Origin: Moniliophthora roreri
Taxonomy: Eukaryota; Basidiomycota; Agaricomycetes; Agaricales; Marasmiaceae
Length of the DNA: 64,000 bases
Assembly: GCA_001466705.2 (NCBI GenBank)
Contig: LATX02000009.1
Coordinates: 1 to 64,000 of the forward strand
Direction: 5' to 3'
Both the position numbers and the translations under genes were made by a program. The notes under the pieces were generated by a model. It did no database searches. It was not told where the DNA came from and was given only the letters and a program-made list of their open reading frames with translations. Positions 22,283-32,178 of the stretch are shown one piece after another (position 1 is the stretch's first letter; each line of letters starts with the position of its first letter).

Positions 22283-25200
22283 TTATTCTGAGATTGGGAT
22301 GGGGTCTTTAGGCCTTATTTGATGTTTCTTTATATATTCTTTGAGGAGGTCTAGACAGTTCGTCATTCCTTCCATTCGAATCCATTGATTTTGGGATGAA
22401 TCATAGCCCGTGTACGACATGAGGAACTCTTGGGGTTGCCTTTTTGGTCTATGCCCTACTACTGCTTCTACTTCGTATTCTTCGAATCCTTCAATAAGGT
22501 CTGGGGGTGGTTCCGTAAAGCTCGGTCCATGCGCCTCGGTCTGTTTGAATGGTGACAATAGTGCTGCATGGAAAACGGGGTGGATCTTCCACTGATGCGG
22601 CAATTCTAGCCTGTACGTCACGGGTCCGAGTACTTCGAGAATCTTGAATGGTCCTTCCCTTTTTGGAGCTAACTTCTTCGACGGGTATCCCATGGCTAAG
22701 TTCTTCGCTTCCAACCAAACCTTCTGTCCTTCTTCAAAAGTATCTAATTTTTGTTTTTCCCTTCGTATCATCTGTTGCAGTTTCTTCTCAAACCCTTTTT
22801 AATTCTTGGAGTCGTTCTTCTACCGATGGAATAGTTGTTTTTTCAAATACCGTTGGCAGCAGTTGTGGATGATATCCCATTATCATGAAAAATGGAGATT
22901 TCTTGAGGACAGAGTGGGTCTGATTATTGTGCGCGAACTCCGCTAAGGGGAGATATTCCTTCCATCGGGTTTGTTCCTTTGAGCAAAACACTCTAAGATA
23001 AACTTCGACTTCTCGATTTACTCGTTCTGTTTCTCCGTCTGTCTGAGAATGGAATGCTGTACTCATTGAGTGTTTGATGGACAGCTGTTTTCCCATTTCC
23101 TGGAATACTTCTGCAGTGAATCTGGGGTCTCTGTCTGATATGATGCGGTCTGGTAGTCCGAATCTTTTGTAAAGATGTTGGATTAATAATTCCACTATCT
23201 TGGTGGCATCCGTCATTTTGGTGCATGGAGTAAAAATTACCCCCTTCGTAGACGAGTGGTCCACCATGACTAAAATAGAGTCCATTCTGTCGCATTCCGG
23301 TAAATCGGTAATAAGGTCCATGGTACAGACTTGGAAGGGGAATGAATTCAGTGTTGGGTGGAGCGGTTGAATTGGTGTTCTCGTAGGGTGCGTGTTGATC
23401 TTTGCCTGTTGACAGACTACACAGCCATCGACAAATGACCTGATGAATTTAGCCATTCTTGGCCACCAGAAGTCTCTCTGTACCTGTTTGACGGTGTTCC
23501 ATTGCCCTGGATGCCCTACTCCTGGTGTCTCGTGAATAGACTGAACGATTCGTCGGTGGAGGTCAGCATCATTAGGGACCTAAACCCGATTTTGGAAGAA
23601 GAGTAGGTCTCCTTCGATCTTCCAGTCTGACAATGCAGATTTGATTGGCAGCATGCCTTGGTGTAGAAGCTGTTCCAAAGCCGACTTATGAAAGTTGTCC
23701 GGGCCCAATCGCTTTTCTATATCTTCCTTCATCCCTAAGTTGATTCCCTTAATGAATAGTTGTTCTGGTAGTGCGATGATGTCTTCATTATCAGTGTCAA
23801 TGTTGTCCTGCTCGTTACTATGCCGTGACAGGGCATCAGCCTGAGTCATTGCCTTGCCGGGGATGTGGACCAGTCCTAAGTCGAATTCTGATAGGAAAAG
23901 ACTCCATCTCGCCTGTCGTCTGTTCAACTTCTGCACTGTCCGGAAGTACGTTAGGTTCTTGTGATCAGATAACACCACAGTCTTGAATTTTCCTCCCATC
24001 AAATAATGATGCCATTCCATCAGTGCTCTGTAAATGGCAAGAAGTTCTCAATCATAGATCTCGTAGTTCCGTTCCGTAGGAGACAGAGACTTGGAGAGGT
24101 AACTGCATGGATGCCATTCTCCATCTGTTCCTTTCTGTTTGAGGACAGCACCCGTGGCCCACTTGGAAGTGTCTGCTTCTATAACGAAGGGTTTACTAGC
24201 GTCCGGCATGACAAGGATGGGTTCGGAAAGGAATTTTGCCTTCAAAAGATCAAAGGCTATTTGACATTGTATGGTCCAGTCGAATTTTTGATTCTTCTGC
24301 AGAAGATCATTTAGTGGCCTTGTTAGATGCGCATATCTCCCGATGAACTTTCTGTAGAAGTTTCCAAATCCTAAGAATGCTCGTACTTCTTTCACTGTCT
24401 GAGGAGGTTCCCAATCTGCGATCCCGGTTAACTTGACCGGATCCATTGCAATATAGCCGGGGCAAATAACCATTCCTAGGAATACTACTTCTGTCACCTC
24501 GAATTCACATTTTTCGGGCTTGAGAAACAAGTTGTGTTTCTTGAGACGACGCATCAACTGTTCTGTCCACTCTTGGTGTTCGGCCAGATCCTTGGAGAAC
24601 AGGAGGATGTCATCCATGTACACCACGCACCATCCTTCATCGATGAAATCGGAGAGGATGTCATTGATAAAAGCCTGGAAAGTTGCCAGGGAATTGCTGA
24701 GTCTGAAGAACATCACCGTCGGCTCAAAAAGCCCTTTGTTTGTCTTGAAAGCGGCCTTCCACTGATTTCCATCTTTTATCCTGACGTTGTTATATCCGTT
24801 TCGAAGATCGAGTTTCATGAATACCTCCACTCCCTTCAGTTTGTCAAGGAGTTCCGAAATTAAAGATAGAGGGTATGTGTTCTTTACCATGCCTTTATTG
24901 AGCTCTCAGTAGTCCTATGTAGGTCATAGTGCTGCTTTCTCCTTTTTTGCTACAAAGAAGAAAGGGGACACCATCGGAGATTTTGATTTACAAATGTACC
25001 CTTTTCTTAGGTTTTCCTCGAGGAACTTGTCCTGTTCTTCCTGTTCTGCAGGGCTTAATGGATATAATTTGCAATTTTGGGGTACGAAGTCTGGTTTGAG
25101 ATCGATCACATGATCATACGACTGGGTGGGTGGAAATCATTTAGCTTTTCCTTTTTCGAAACGATCTCGATATCCCAGCAGATGTTTTGGAATGAGTTCT

Positions 25201-25952
25201 TCGATGTTCCTTTTTATCGTTTGCTGATGGGCCATTTCTTGCAACGCTGTGATCTTGGCTCCAATGAGGACTTCTGTTTCAGCATTATCCAGGACTCCTG
25301 TAAACCTCTTGATCTGGATCTTCCTCCGGGGCAGGAATTGTATTTCTCCCGTTTCCCAATCAATTACTGGATTGTGGTAATGCAACCAAGGGAGTCCTAG
25401 AATCATATCCTCATTTCCTATACCCGAGATCATGAAATCCTCCTTAAAACGTTTTCTGGCGATCTGAAATTCCAACTCCACCACATGTGTTATCCATGCT
25501 GTTTTGTTAATTGTTCTGTCTACATTGAAGACTTGAATCTTCTCTGGTAATTGGATCCATTTCTTCCCCAGAGTCCTTGCGAACCCTGTGCTTATGAACT
25601 GCCCCCCTGCTCCTGAGTCCAACAAGGCCTTCGTTTCGATGTTTTTGGTTCCCACTTTGTACTGAAGAAGAAGGTGCATAGAATTTCGGTCCATTTTAGC
25701 TAGTACAAAGTGCGAGATAGTTACAGGCGGCGGAGCCATCGTCCTCTTTCGCCTCTTTAAAAACCCTCTTGCTCCATTAGATCGATAAGAAGGTCCTTGT
25801 CTTCTTTTGGCTGATCGTTCACCAAAGCCCTTATCTTGGCGAACCTTTCTTCCCTTGTAAGTTTCTTCGGCTCTTCCTGCTTCCTTTCGTCCTTCTTCGG
25901 TGTGTCTGGGCAGTCTCTGATGCGATGGACCGCTCGACCGCATCTGAAACAC
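22283..25952 (-). pseudogene. pol: Gypsy B pol (protease, RT, RNase H, integrase, chromodomain)
   Basis: Overlaps the end of gag in the -1 frame. Protease is marked by KALLDSGAGGQF near 25615. RT follows from [11 protein letters not shown], with VYMDDILLFS near 24615. RNase H has VIEADTSKWATGAV near 24190 and LSDHKNLTYFRT near 23965. Integrase has the HHCC zinc finger near 23500, the catalytic Asp in CTMDLITDLP near 23320, a second in RIISDRDPRFT near 23130, and Glu in TDGETERVNREVE near 23030. A chromodomain ends at 22283. Six stops lie at 25137, 24924, 24915, 24906, 24048 and 23580; at least three look like CGA-to-TGA. A frameshift lies near 22788-22803. Confidence 0.92.
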
Positions 25953-26719
25953 AGGCCTTTCGCCATGTACTCCTTCCGATCTACCTCCGTGATCTGTTTG
26001 ATGGATACGTCTTCCTTTTTTCTAAAACTTCGCTGGGGCTTCCTCCCTCCATGTTCGTCGTCCCAGGTCTTCCCATATTCCATTGCTTGCTTATAGCTTT
26101 TGTCGAATATTATAGCTGCATTCATCCACTCTTTAATTGTGGTAGGGGCGCCTTCTGGTCTCGTCATGATTTTGAGTACCAAACTCTTCAGCAGTCCCCG
26201 TTTAAATGCTACTATTTGTGCTGCATCGTTATATTCGGTTTGCTTTGCAAGGTAGGTGAACTGATATGTATATTTGTCTGCCCTTTCCTTCATCCTCAAG
26301 TCCTTGAGTTCCAGTTGTGCTTTTAAGGCAGGATCAAGGGGTTCAAAGAACGTTCTGAAATCGTCTAAGAACTCCGACCATGTCACCTTTTCGGCATCAG
26401 TGTCGTATGCGAGCAAGAGATCTGTTTTCTCATTCTTCCAGAATTCTCCTGGTCCATCCGTCATGTATGAGAGGAGGAAAAGCTTCTTCGACCTGTCATC
26501 TGGGAACGCTTTTGGGTTAAGCGCTACGTAAATCAATACTTCTCTCAGAAACTTCTTCGCATATTTTCGTGCCCCCGTAAAAGCTCTCGGAAGTGCGGCT
26601 TTCACTTCTTTTACTGCTGAGACCACTTGTACCGGCATCGCAGAACCTATGACTGCTTCTTCGGCTTGTGGTTCCTCCTTTCTAGGTCTGCTTCCTGATG
26701 GCTTCTTGTCTTCTGCCAT
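25757..26719 (-). CDS. gag: Gypsy B gag with CCHC zinc knuckle
   Basis: Intact 320-codon frame from ATG 26719. It has a Lys/Glu-rich start, then a capsid region (LLSYMTDGPGEFWKNEK and WSEFLDDFRTFFEPLDP near residues 85-125), then the nucleocapsid knuckle CFRCGRAVHRIRDC (CX2CX4HX4C) near residue 255, and a charged C-terminus. It matches the Ty3/gypsy gag layout. Pol begins in the overlapping -1 frame within the last 195 nt, which suggests -1 frameshifting. This is the only fully open long frame in the nested transposons. Confidence 0.88.
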   Translation of the reverse strand: MAEDKKPSGSRPRKEEPQAEEAVIGSAMPVQVVSAVKEVKAALPRAFTGARKYAKKFLREVLIYVALNPKAFPDDRSKKLFLLSYMTDGPGEFWKNEKTDLLLAYDTDAEKVTWSEFLDDFRTFFEPLDPALKAQLELKDLRMKERADKYTYQFTYLAKQTEYNDAAQIVAFKRGLLKSLVLKIMTRPEGAPTTIKEWMNAAIIFDKSYKQAMEYGKTWDDEHGGRKPQRSFRKKEDVSIKQITEVDRKEYMAKGLCFRCGRAVHRIRDCPDTPKKDERKQEEPKKLTREERFAKIRALVNDQPKEDKDLLIDLMEQEGF

Positions 26720-26743
26720 TGTCTCTGTCTGTACTTTCAGTGA

Positions 26744-27097
26744 TCAGGGACTGTTCTTTAGACCCTGTAGTAATCGTTGAAATGGATCTAATTCCTCTGG
26801 AGAGTCGGTGGAGATATTCGATGTATCCAAGTCTGATGGCTTCGGTGTATTCGGCGAGGGTTCTTCTTCTCGTTTGATCGTTCTCGATCCAGTCAGAATG
26901 AATGATGGGGTCGAGGTTCTCTTTATTTCTGGGTCTTCTGCTTGTGTCTCTGTTAGTTGCTGACTCGTTAGCGATGGCGAGTGCAAGGGGGTCAATAGTT
27001 CTCTGCGGGACGCTCGGGTTAATGGTGGGATTGCTCGTCCACCAGGATTCAATATGGATTGGGTTAGTTGCCCATGCCGGCGCGCCTCTGCTTCCAC
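26744..27097 (-). CDS. Short frame between gypsy B 5' LTR and gag
   Basis: 117 codons just upstream of gag (24 bases to the gag start). The product is hydrophilic, with SLTSQQLTETQAED and a Ser/Pro-rich acidic end (PNTPKPSDLDTSNISTDSPE). It may be the original N-terminal part of gag cut off by a stop, or a leader frame. I recognise no domain. Confidence 0.4.
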   Translation of the reverse strand: MEAEARRHGQLTQSILNPGGRAIPPLTRASRRELLTPLHSPSLTSQQLTETQAEDPEIKRTSTPSFILTGSRTIKREEEPSPNTPKPSDLDTSNISTDSPEELDPFQRLLQGLKNSP

Positions 27098-27182
27098 GAT
27101 GTCTTGCTCTAGCTGTTGTTCATTCCATCATGATGTCTTGTTCCTTGGTGATGCCTAAACCTGGATAGGTCGGCAATCGATC

Positions 27183-27192
27183 AGCTTGACCT
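27183..27192 (-). promoter_or_regulatory. Gypsy B primer-binding site, self-complementary type
   Basis: AGGTCAAGCT on the minus strand, two bases inside the 5' LTR. It is complementary to AGCTTGACCT, found at the predicted RNA start of the family's solo LTRs (minus 4132-4141 and 48237-48246, plus 17998-18007), 29-34 nt after the TATA box. In the gypsy B LTRs themselves this site reads AGCGTGACCT (minus, 27351-27360), one mismatch. No tRNA-like primer site is apparent. Confidence 0.75.
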
Positions 27193-27194
27193 TG

Positions 27195-27649
27195 TGTTAC
27201 GTTACTTGCGCAGCAATGTCGACTTAACCACCTTAGCGAAGTATGCTCTTCGTTCAAGTAGTTGTCGCAAGTTCAAGTTTAAGTTTGTTCAGTGGTTACT
27301 GAAGTTCAGAAGTCCTTCGATATCGGCATTGACACAAGTATAGATTAACCAGGTCACGCTGGAGACTAGGAGTCTCAGCTTGAGTGCTTAAATACGTACA
27401 ACGCTGCTAATACTAACTACGTAAGTATTGCGAAGAGTTCGGGGATTGTCTAAGGTTTCCCGAAGCTATCGGGATATGAGTAATATAGTACAAAGGGATA
27501 GGTAAATGGGGAGGGGGAAGATGAATGAGTCCGATAGAAAGAGAAGCATGGGGATGAGAAAGGAAAAGGGGGCTGGGAAAGTGAACGAGTCCGATGGAAA
27601 GAGAAGCATAGGGAGTATTACAAAGGGAAAGAGAAGAAAGTCTGTATCA
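27195..27649 (-). repeat. Gypsy B 5' LTR
   Basis: 455 bp. Compared with the 3' LTR I count nine differences: eight are C/T or G/A at CpG positions and one is a T/G transversion. Confidence 0.95.
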
Positions 27650-28772
27650 ATATCTAACACGCAAGAAATCCTAAATAAGACTGAGCATGCATTGTCAAAG
27701 GAGATAGGGACAATAACAGTGTGTTCCGACCTTGGAAACTTTGGCATCTAGGCCTCTGCCGATGTGTGGATACTAGAAAAGGGGAAATGCTGTCAAAAGA
27801 CAGGACGGATACAGCCATCCGCTCGTAGATACCCAACTTAGAAAAGAGAAAATACAAATTATAGAGTCTAGAACACCTGGAGGCATAGATACCCATGTGG
27901 ATATGGTCGGATACCCTAGTGGCCAGACTCTATGACATCCGAATAATCCCTCTTTTAGTATCTCAGTCACTCATTTGTCATTTTCTGAATTATCGGACAT
28001 TATTTATAATTTTCTGTAGATATATTCCTTGGACTGTATATAAGGACAGCTAGATATTTGTACATACTCAAGTAACTCTGCTCCCTCTGATTGTGAATAC
28101 ATGATGAGTTTGTTTGGTGTATAAATTTGTGTGCCATTCTAGTTTTGCTTCCTCACTACAGGCCCTGGAGATTGGTCCTAAGTGACTCCAGAGAGATAGA
28201 AATCTGATAATGAACTTGCATCATAAGAGATAAGAGTAACATCTTGAGTGCGTTATAGCACTTTTCTAAGAGAAACTTTACACCAAGAAGGAGCCTTGGG
28301 CACTTGGAGTGTGGCCTGTGTGTGTATCAGGTTGTGACACACTTAGAGTCTTAGCAAGGGGTGTGCCTGTGCTGAACTCTTTGTAGAAATTGGTCTAGGA
28401 CCTTTTCCAGTACACTGTGTACTGTAGTTATCTTGAAGAAGTCTTGAACTCCATAGGGTCAGACTATATCAGCTATTGAGTCTTTGTATGGGACTGTAGC
28501 TCTTGTGTTTGTGCTTTGTGCACCGTGTTCTTTGTGTTTTGTGTGTGTGTTTGTGATATAAAACATTTTAAAACCATATATACTCCTTTGGAGGTGAACA
28601 CTTTGAAGTAGAACACTTCAATAAGAGAGAATCAACCTAGCTAAGAGTTTTGTTGGCATTCTAAGTGCGGTAACTCTGATCACGTTGATCCACACTTGCA
28701 CAACAAACTGAGTTAGACTTTTGAAGGTTATCTTTTTGAGTAGTTTTCCACTAGTCTTATCTTAGACAAATT

Positions 28773-29031
28773 ACCGCACTATGCGATATCTGAGATCTTA
28801 GACTTGAAGCTTGATTAGCGATGTAAGTGTCAGTTATGGTATCTGGTGAAGTGGACAGGCTATGAGGGTACGGACAAAGAAATTGAATGGATCTTGGCTG
28901 AGGATTTAGACCCAGGCGAAGCACTTGACGATTTCCACTCTAACCCCACCAATAAAAACAAGCCCAGTCCCCTTCCAAAACATCAACCCACTCTCGTACG
29001 ATACATGGCCCTTCAGCCGACAATGCTTTGA
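28773..29031 (+). pseudogene. pol: Gypsy A chromodomain and pol end
   Basis: After the second ACCGC duplication the frame reads PHYAISEILDLKLD, a stop, then RCKCQLWYLVKWTGYEGTDK near 28820. This is the chromodomain core (YLVKWxGY) that defines chromoviruses and is thought to guide integration to marked chromatin. Pol appears to end near 29031. Confidence 0.85.
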
Positions 29032-29181
29032 GTCCCCTTCTCTTCTCTCTCATTTTCCACACCAAATGAACATGTCTAATTTTTGTTATCTATTTTTTGT
29101 CCCAAGAATTTTGATTTTATTTACAAATTACATTACCTGCATGCTAAGGGTCCCAAGAAAAACTAGTCTGGCCAGGCCAAC

Positions 29182-30517
29182 TCAGCCCTCCGACTCAGCC
29201 ACTGATGACTCACCTCTGCTCTCGCTCCCCAAACCGTCCTCCGACTCCTCCACAGCCCTTCCTTTTCCCTTGTCCAGCCTTGGCTGTGGTTCCTCCTCTC
29301 CTTCGTCTGAGTGTGCAATGTCCAAGACATCCAGCACCAACACCGACCTATGGCGAAGTGTCTCAGCCTCCTTCTTGAGATGCTGCACTCAGCCAAGTAA
29401 CTCGTCCACCCTCTCGTTCATCTCCAGTCTCATCTGCTTCACCTCCAGCAAGATGAGTCGGCTGAGCTCAGCCATGCTTTCATTAGCGCTGAAGTCCCCA
29501 TCTGAGTCCTCCACTACCAGTCAAGATTTTGGAGGCTCACAAGCCTTGGGCTTGGAAGGGCCAGCAATGTTCTCCAGCACCTGAGCCATGAAGCTACAGT
29601 AGATTTTCAATGATTGGCATGCCTTGCAGGCACTGACCGTCTCACATCTCAATTTGCCTCTTGCAGGCCACTGGGTTCTTCTTTCATCTCTGGCAATTGT
29701 TGTATTCTACTGCTAGTCAGCCTCATCCAAGCGAAAACCCATATGACGTACCTTGCCCCTCCTCCACTGTTGTCCAGACCCCTTCCTCACTTGGACCCAG
29801 CTCCACCCTCATACACTTCTGACCTTCAGACAGTGAACCTACTGGACCCCTTGTATGTTTCTGAGAAGCACCTGGGGAGGGTACTTCAACACCATCAAAT
29901 CTGAACTTGGTGACTCCCTTACCCTTCTTCCCTTCGGCTGACTGCTTCACATGAGGCATCTCATAGGTTCCATCACCCTTACCCACAGCTAGTGTCATGT
30001 TTCTCACATGAGCACACTCTTCCTGCTCCCTCTTCAGCCTCTCCACTCATTCCTTCTCCACCCTCTCCTTCTCAGCACATTCAATGTGTTCTCTCTCCTC
30101 CTGGACCTCCTCCAGCCATGCTGTGATCTAGCCGTTCTCAATCTTCTTGTACGTGATACACCATCGCTTCCAATCAGCGAGCTGCTCCTCCCGGGCTTCT
30201 AATGCAGCCAGCCAGTCTGCCTCAAGTCGGCTCTGTGCAGCACTTGCCACCCTCATATGAGCTGAGTAGAGAGTGGTGCTCTCACCTGGTTTGCAAACGG
30301 GAAGGGGAGAATACTCGGGTTCAGCAACCTCAGCCAGGAATTTGACAATCGGCACATCTGGGGACATCACCTTGAGCACCTCTGGGTTGTTCCAGATGCA
30401 AGTCAGCCGAGAATACATACAGCCACTGAGGTCAGGAATGGTGGAAGCTGGGTACTCCTCCGCGGTCTTGCAGCTATCAGCACTTTGTTGGGTGCTTGAA
30501 GATGCATTGGCCGACAT
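29182..30517 (-). pseudogene. Gypsy A antisense accessory frame (coiled coil, cysteine cluster)
   Basis: Lies between pol and the 3' LTR but on the strand opposite to gag-pol. It starts at ATG 30517 (MSANASSSTQQ). The first 129 codons end in TAG at 30128. The same frame then continues through a Glu/Lys/Arg-rich likely coiled coil (LEEVQEEREHIECAEKERVE) past a TGA to 29723. Further segments encode CETVSACKACQSLKIYC near 29640, a helix [17 protein letters not shown] near 29440, and an acidic Ser/Glu tail to 29182. The two in-frame stops fit CAG-to-TAG and CGA-to-TGA. I recall similar coiled-coil/cysteine proteins in mushroom gene sets, which may be such antisense frames. Function unknown. Confidence 0.6.
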
Positions 30518-30691
30518 TGCATGTTGAAACTTGGGTGGTTGTAATGGGTTCTAAGTTTTTTCGGGTTTCTCTTTTATACATTATTCCCTTCCGCCACTAC
30601 ATGGCAATTTCCTTCCATCATCTTCCACATCATTCTTCTGCATTGTTCTACTTGTTTCCTTTTCTATAATGTTCCTCCAGAGTCAGAACCT

Positions 30692-30700
30692 AAGGGAGGG
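30692..30700 (+). promoter_or_regulatory. Gypsy A polypurine tract
   Basis: AAGGGAGGG four bases before the 3' LTR, the usual place for the plus-strand primer of an LTR retrotransposon. Confidence 0.75.
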
Positions 30701-30704
30701 ATAC

Positions 30705-31116
30705 TGTTATGCCCGTACCTCTTGGCCAAGAACACTTGTACTAGGTATCAGGGCAGCTAACCCTACATCCACATTCCTACCCTTGTGTTCCTTCCATCCT
30801 CTGCAATTCTATACCTGCAGCATGTTCCACAAAGTCCTCATGTAGGTACATGCACTGGCCTCATTGCCATAGACTACTTAGTATATAAGATGCATGTACA
30901 ATACTGCGATACCTAAGTAGAAGATTAACATTGTTCTATGCAATCTCCTGTCTGAATCACTCCTCACACAAGACCCTTCATTTCGTGTGACTCCTCACCA
31001 TAGGCAGTAGGGCTGTTGCCAATAGCTTCAGCAAACACGCCTGTGTACAGTACTTCTCATATGACTTTCCCTAGTCATTTAGCTGTGCTTCCCATTCCTC
31101 CCGCATAGTTCTAACA
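30705..31116 (+). repeat. Gypsy A 3' LTR
   Basis: 412 bp, TGTTATGCC...CTAACA. It lacks a 15-bp segment (cacattctcttgcag) present in the 5' LTR and differs at many other sites, often CG against TG or CA. It looks clearly more diverged than the gypsy B pair. Confidence 0.9.
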
Positions 31117-32173
31117 GAGATAGGAACAGTGAACAGTGTGTTCTGGCCTCAGAAACTTTGGCATCTAAGTCTCTGCCAATGTGCAGATGCTAGAAAGGGA
31201 AATGCTGTAAGAAATGGAATGGATACAACCATCCACTCATAGATACCCAACTTAGAAAAGAGCAAATACAAATTATAGAGTCCAGAACACCTGGAGATGT
31301 AGATACCTGTGCAGATATGGTCAGATACCCTAGTGGCCAGAACTCTGTGACATCTAAATATTCCCTCTTTTAGCATCTCAGTCACTTGTTTATTATTTCC
31401 TGAATTATCAGACATTATTTATATTTTTCTGTAGATATATTCCATGGACAGTATATAAGGACAGCTAGATATTCATATATACTCAAGTAACTCTGCCCCC
31501 TCTGATTGTGAATGCATAATGAGTTTGTTTAGTGTATAAATTTGTGTGCCATTCCAGTTTTGCTTCCTTACTTCAGGCCCTGGAGATTGGTCCTGAGTGA
31601 CTCCAGAGAGATAGACATCTGATAATGAACTTGCACAGTAAGAGACAAAGAATAACATCTTTAGTGTGCTTGGCACTTTTCTAAGAGACACTTTACACCA
31701 AGAAGGAGCCTTGGGCACTTGGAGTGTGGCCTGTGTTGGGTATCAGGTTGTGACACACTTAGAGCCTTAGCAAGAGGTGTGCCTGCACTAAGCTCTTCGT
31801 AGAAATTGGTCTAGGACCTTTTCCAGTACACTGTGTACTGTAGCTGTCTTAATAGCCAATATAGTCTGACCCTACAGAGTTCAAGACTTCTTTGAGTCTT
31901 TGTATGGGACTGTAGCTCTTGTGTTTGTGCTTTGTGCACCATGTTCCTTGTGTTTTGTGTGTGTTTTGAAATAAACCTATTTTAAAACCCATATATACTC
32001 CTTTGGAGGTGAACACTTCAATCAGAGAGAATTAACATAGCTAAGAGTTTTGTTGGCATTCTAAGTGCAGCAACTCTGATCACATTGATCCACACTTGCA
32101 CAACAAACTTAAGATAGGACTTTTGGAAGTTATCTTTTGGGTAGTTTTCCACTAGTCTTATCTTGGACAAATT
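31117..32173 (+). mobile_element. C-family non-coding element C1, right part
   Basis: Continues C1 from GAGATAGG and runs in parallel with C2 27700-28772 to the shared end GACAAATT, then ATCAG. It includes the TATATAAGG box near 31451 and the CAGGCCCTGGAGATTGG segment near 31577. Confidence 0.8.
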
Positions 32174-32178
32174 ATCAG

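Larger units (their letters stand above)
20426..27649 (-). mobile_element. Gypsy B: full-length Ty3/gypsy chromovirus, TSD ATATC
   Basis: 7224 bp with 455-bp LTRs at both ends and an exact ATATC duplication (20421-20425 and 27650-27654). Order from its 5' end (right): LTR, self-complementary primer site, a short frame, gag, pol in the -1 frame, an accessory frame with zinc knuckles, LTR. The LTRs differ at nine positions that I could count, eight of them at CpG sites. It is the youngest insertion in the nest and keeps more CpG than its hosts. Pol carries six stops and one frameshift, so this copy is not autonomous. Confidence 0.95.
19790..28772 (+). mobile_element. C-family non-coding element C2, split by gypsy B
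   Basis: Starts TAATATGTTGAATC after ACCGC (19785-19789) and ends TCTTAGACAAATT before ACCGC (28773-28777), an exact 5-bp duplication. The gypsy A chromodomain reads correctly across the junction once C2 is ignored. Net length without gypsy B is 1754 bp. A TATATAAGG box lies near 28038. No reading frame is shared by the copies. The termini are not TG...CA as in most LTRs. It may still be a long solo LTR, or a non-autonomous element of another kind. Confidence 0.85.
10145..31116 (+). mobile_element. Gypsy A: Ty3/gypsy chromovirus, nested and decayed
   Basis: LTRs at 10145-10571 and 30705-31116 flank gag, pol (protease remnant, RT, RNase H, integrase, chromodomain) and an antisense frame. Flanking duplications are AAGAT (10140-10144) and GAGAT (31117-31121). 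C2 keeps the unoccupied site GTCAAAGGAGATAGG, which shows GAGAT is original. It holds five further insertions (two CACTA-type elements, element D, a solo LTR, and C2 with gypsy B inside) and one assembly overlap. Removing these leaves about 7.4 kb, a normal length. The 3' LTR lacks 15 bp present in the 5' LTR. Many in-frame stops make it non-autonomous. Confidence 0.9.

Noticed and set aside
19790..28772. C element as a LINE or SINE
   Set aside because: There is no reverse transcriptase, no poly-A or simple-repeat tail, and the duplications are only 5 bp.
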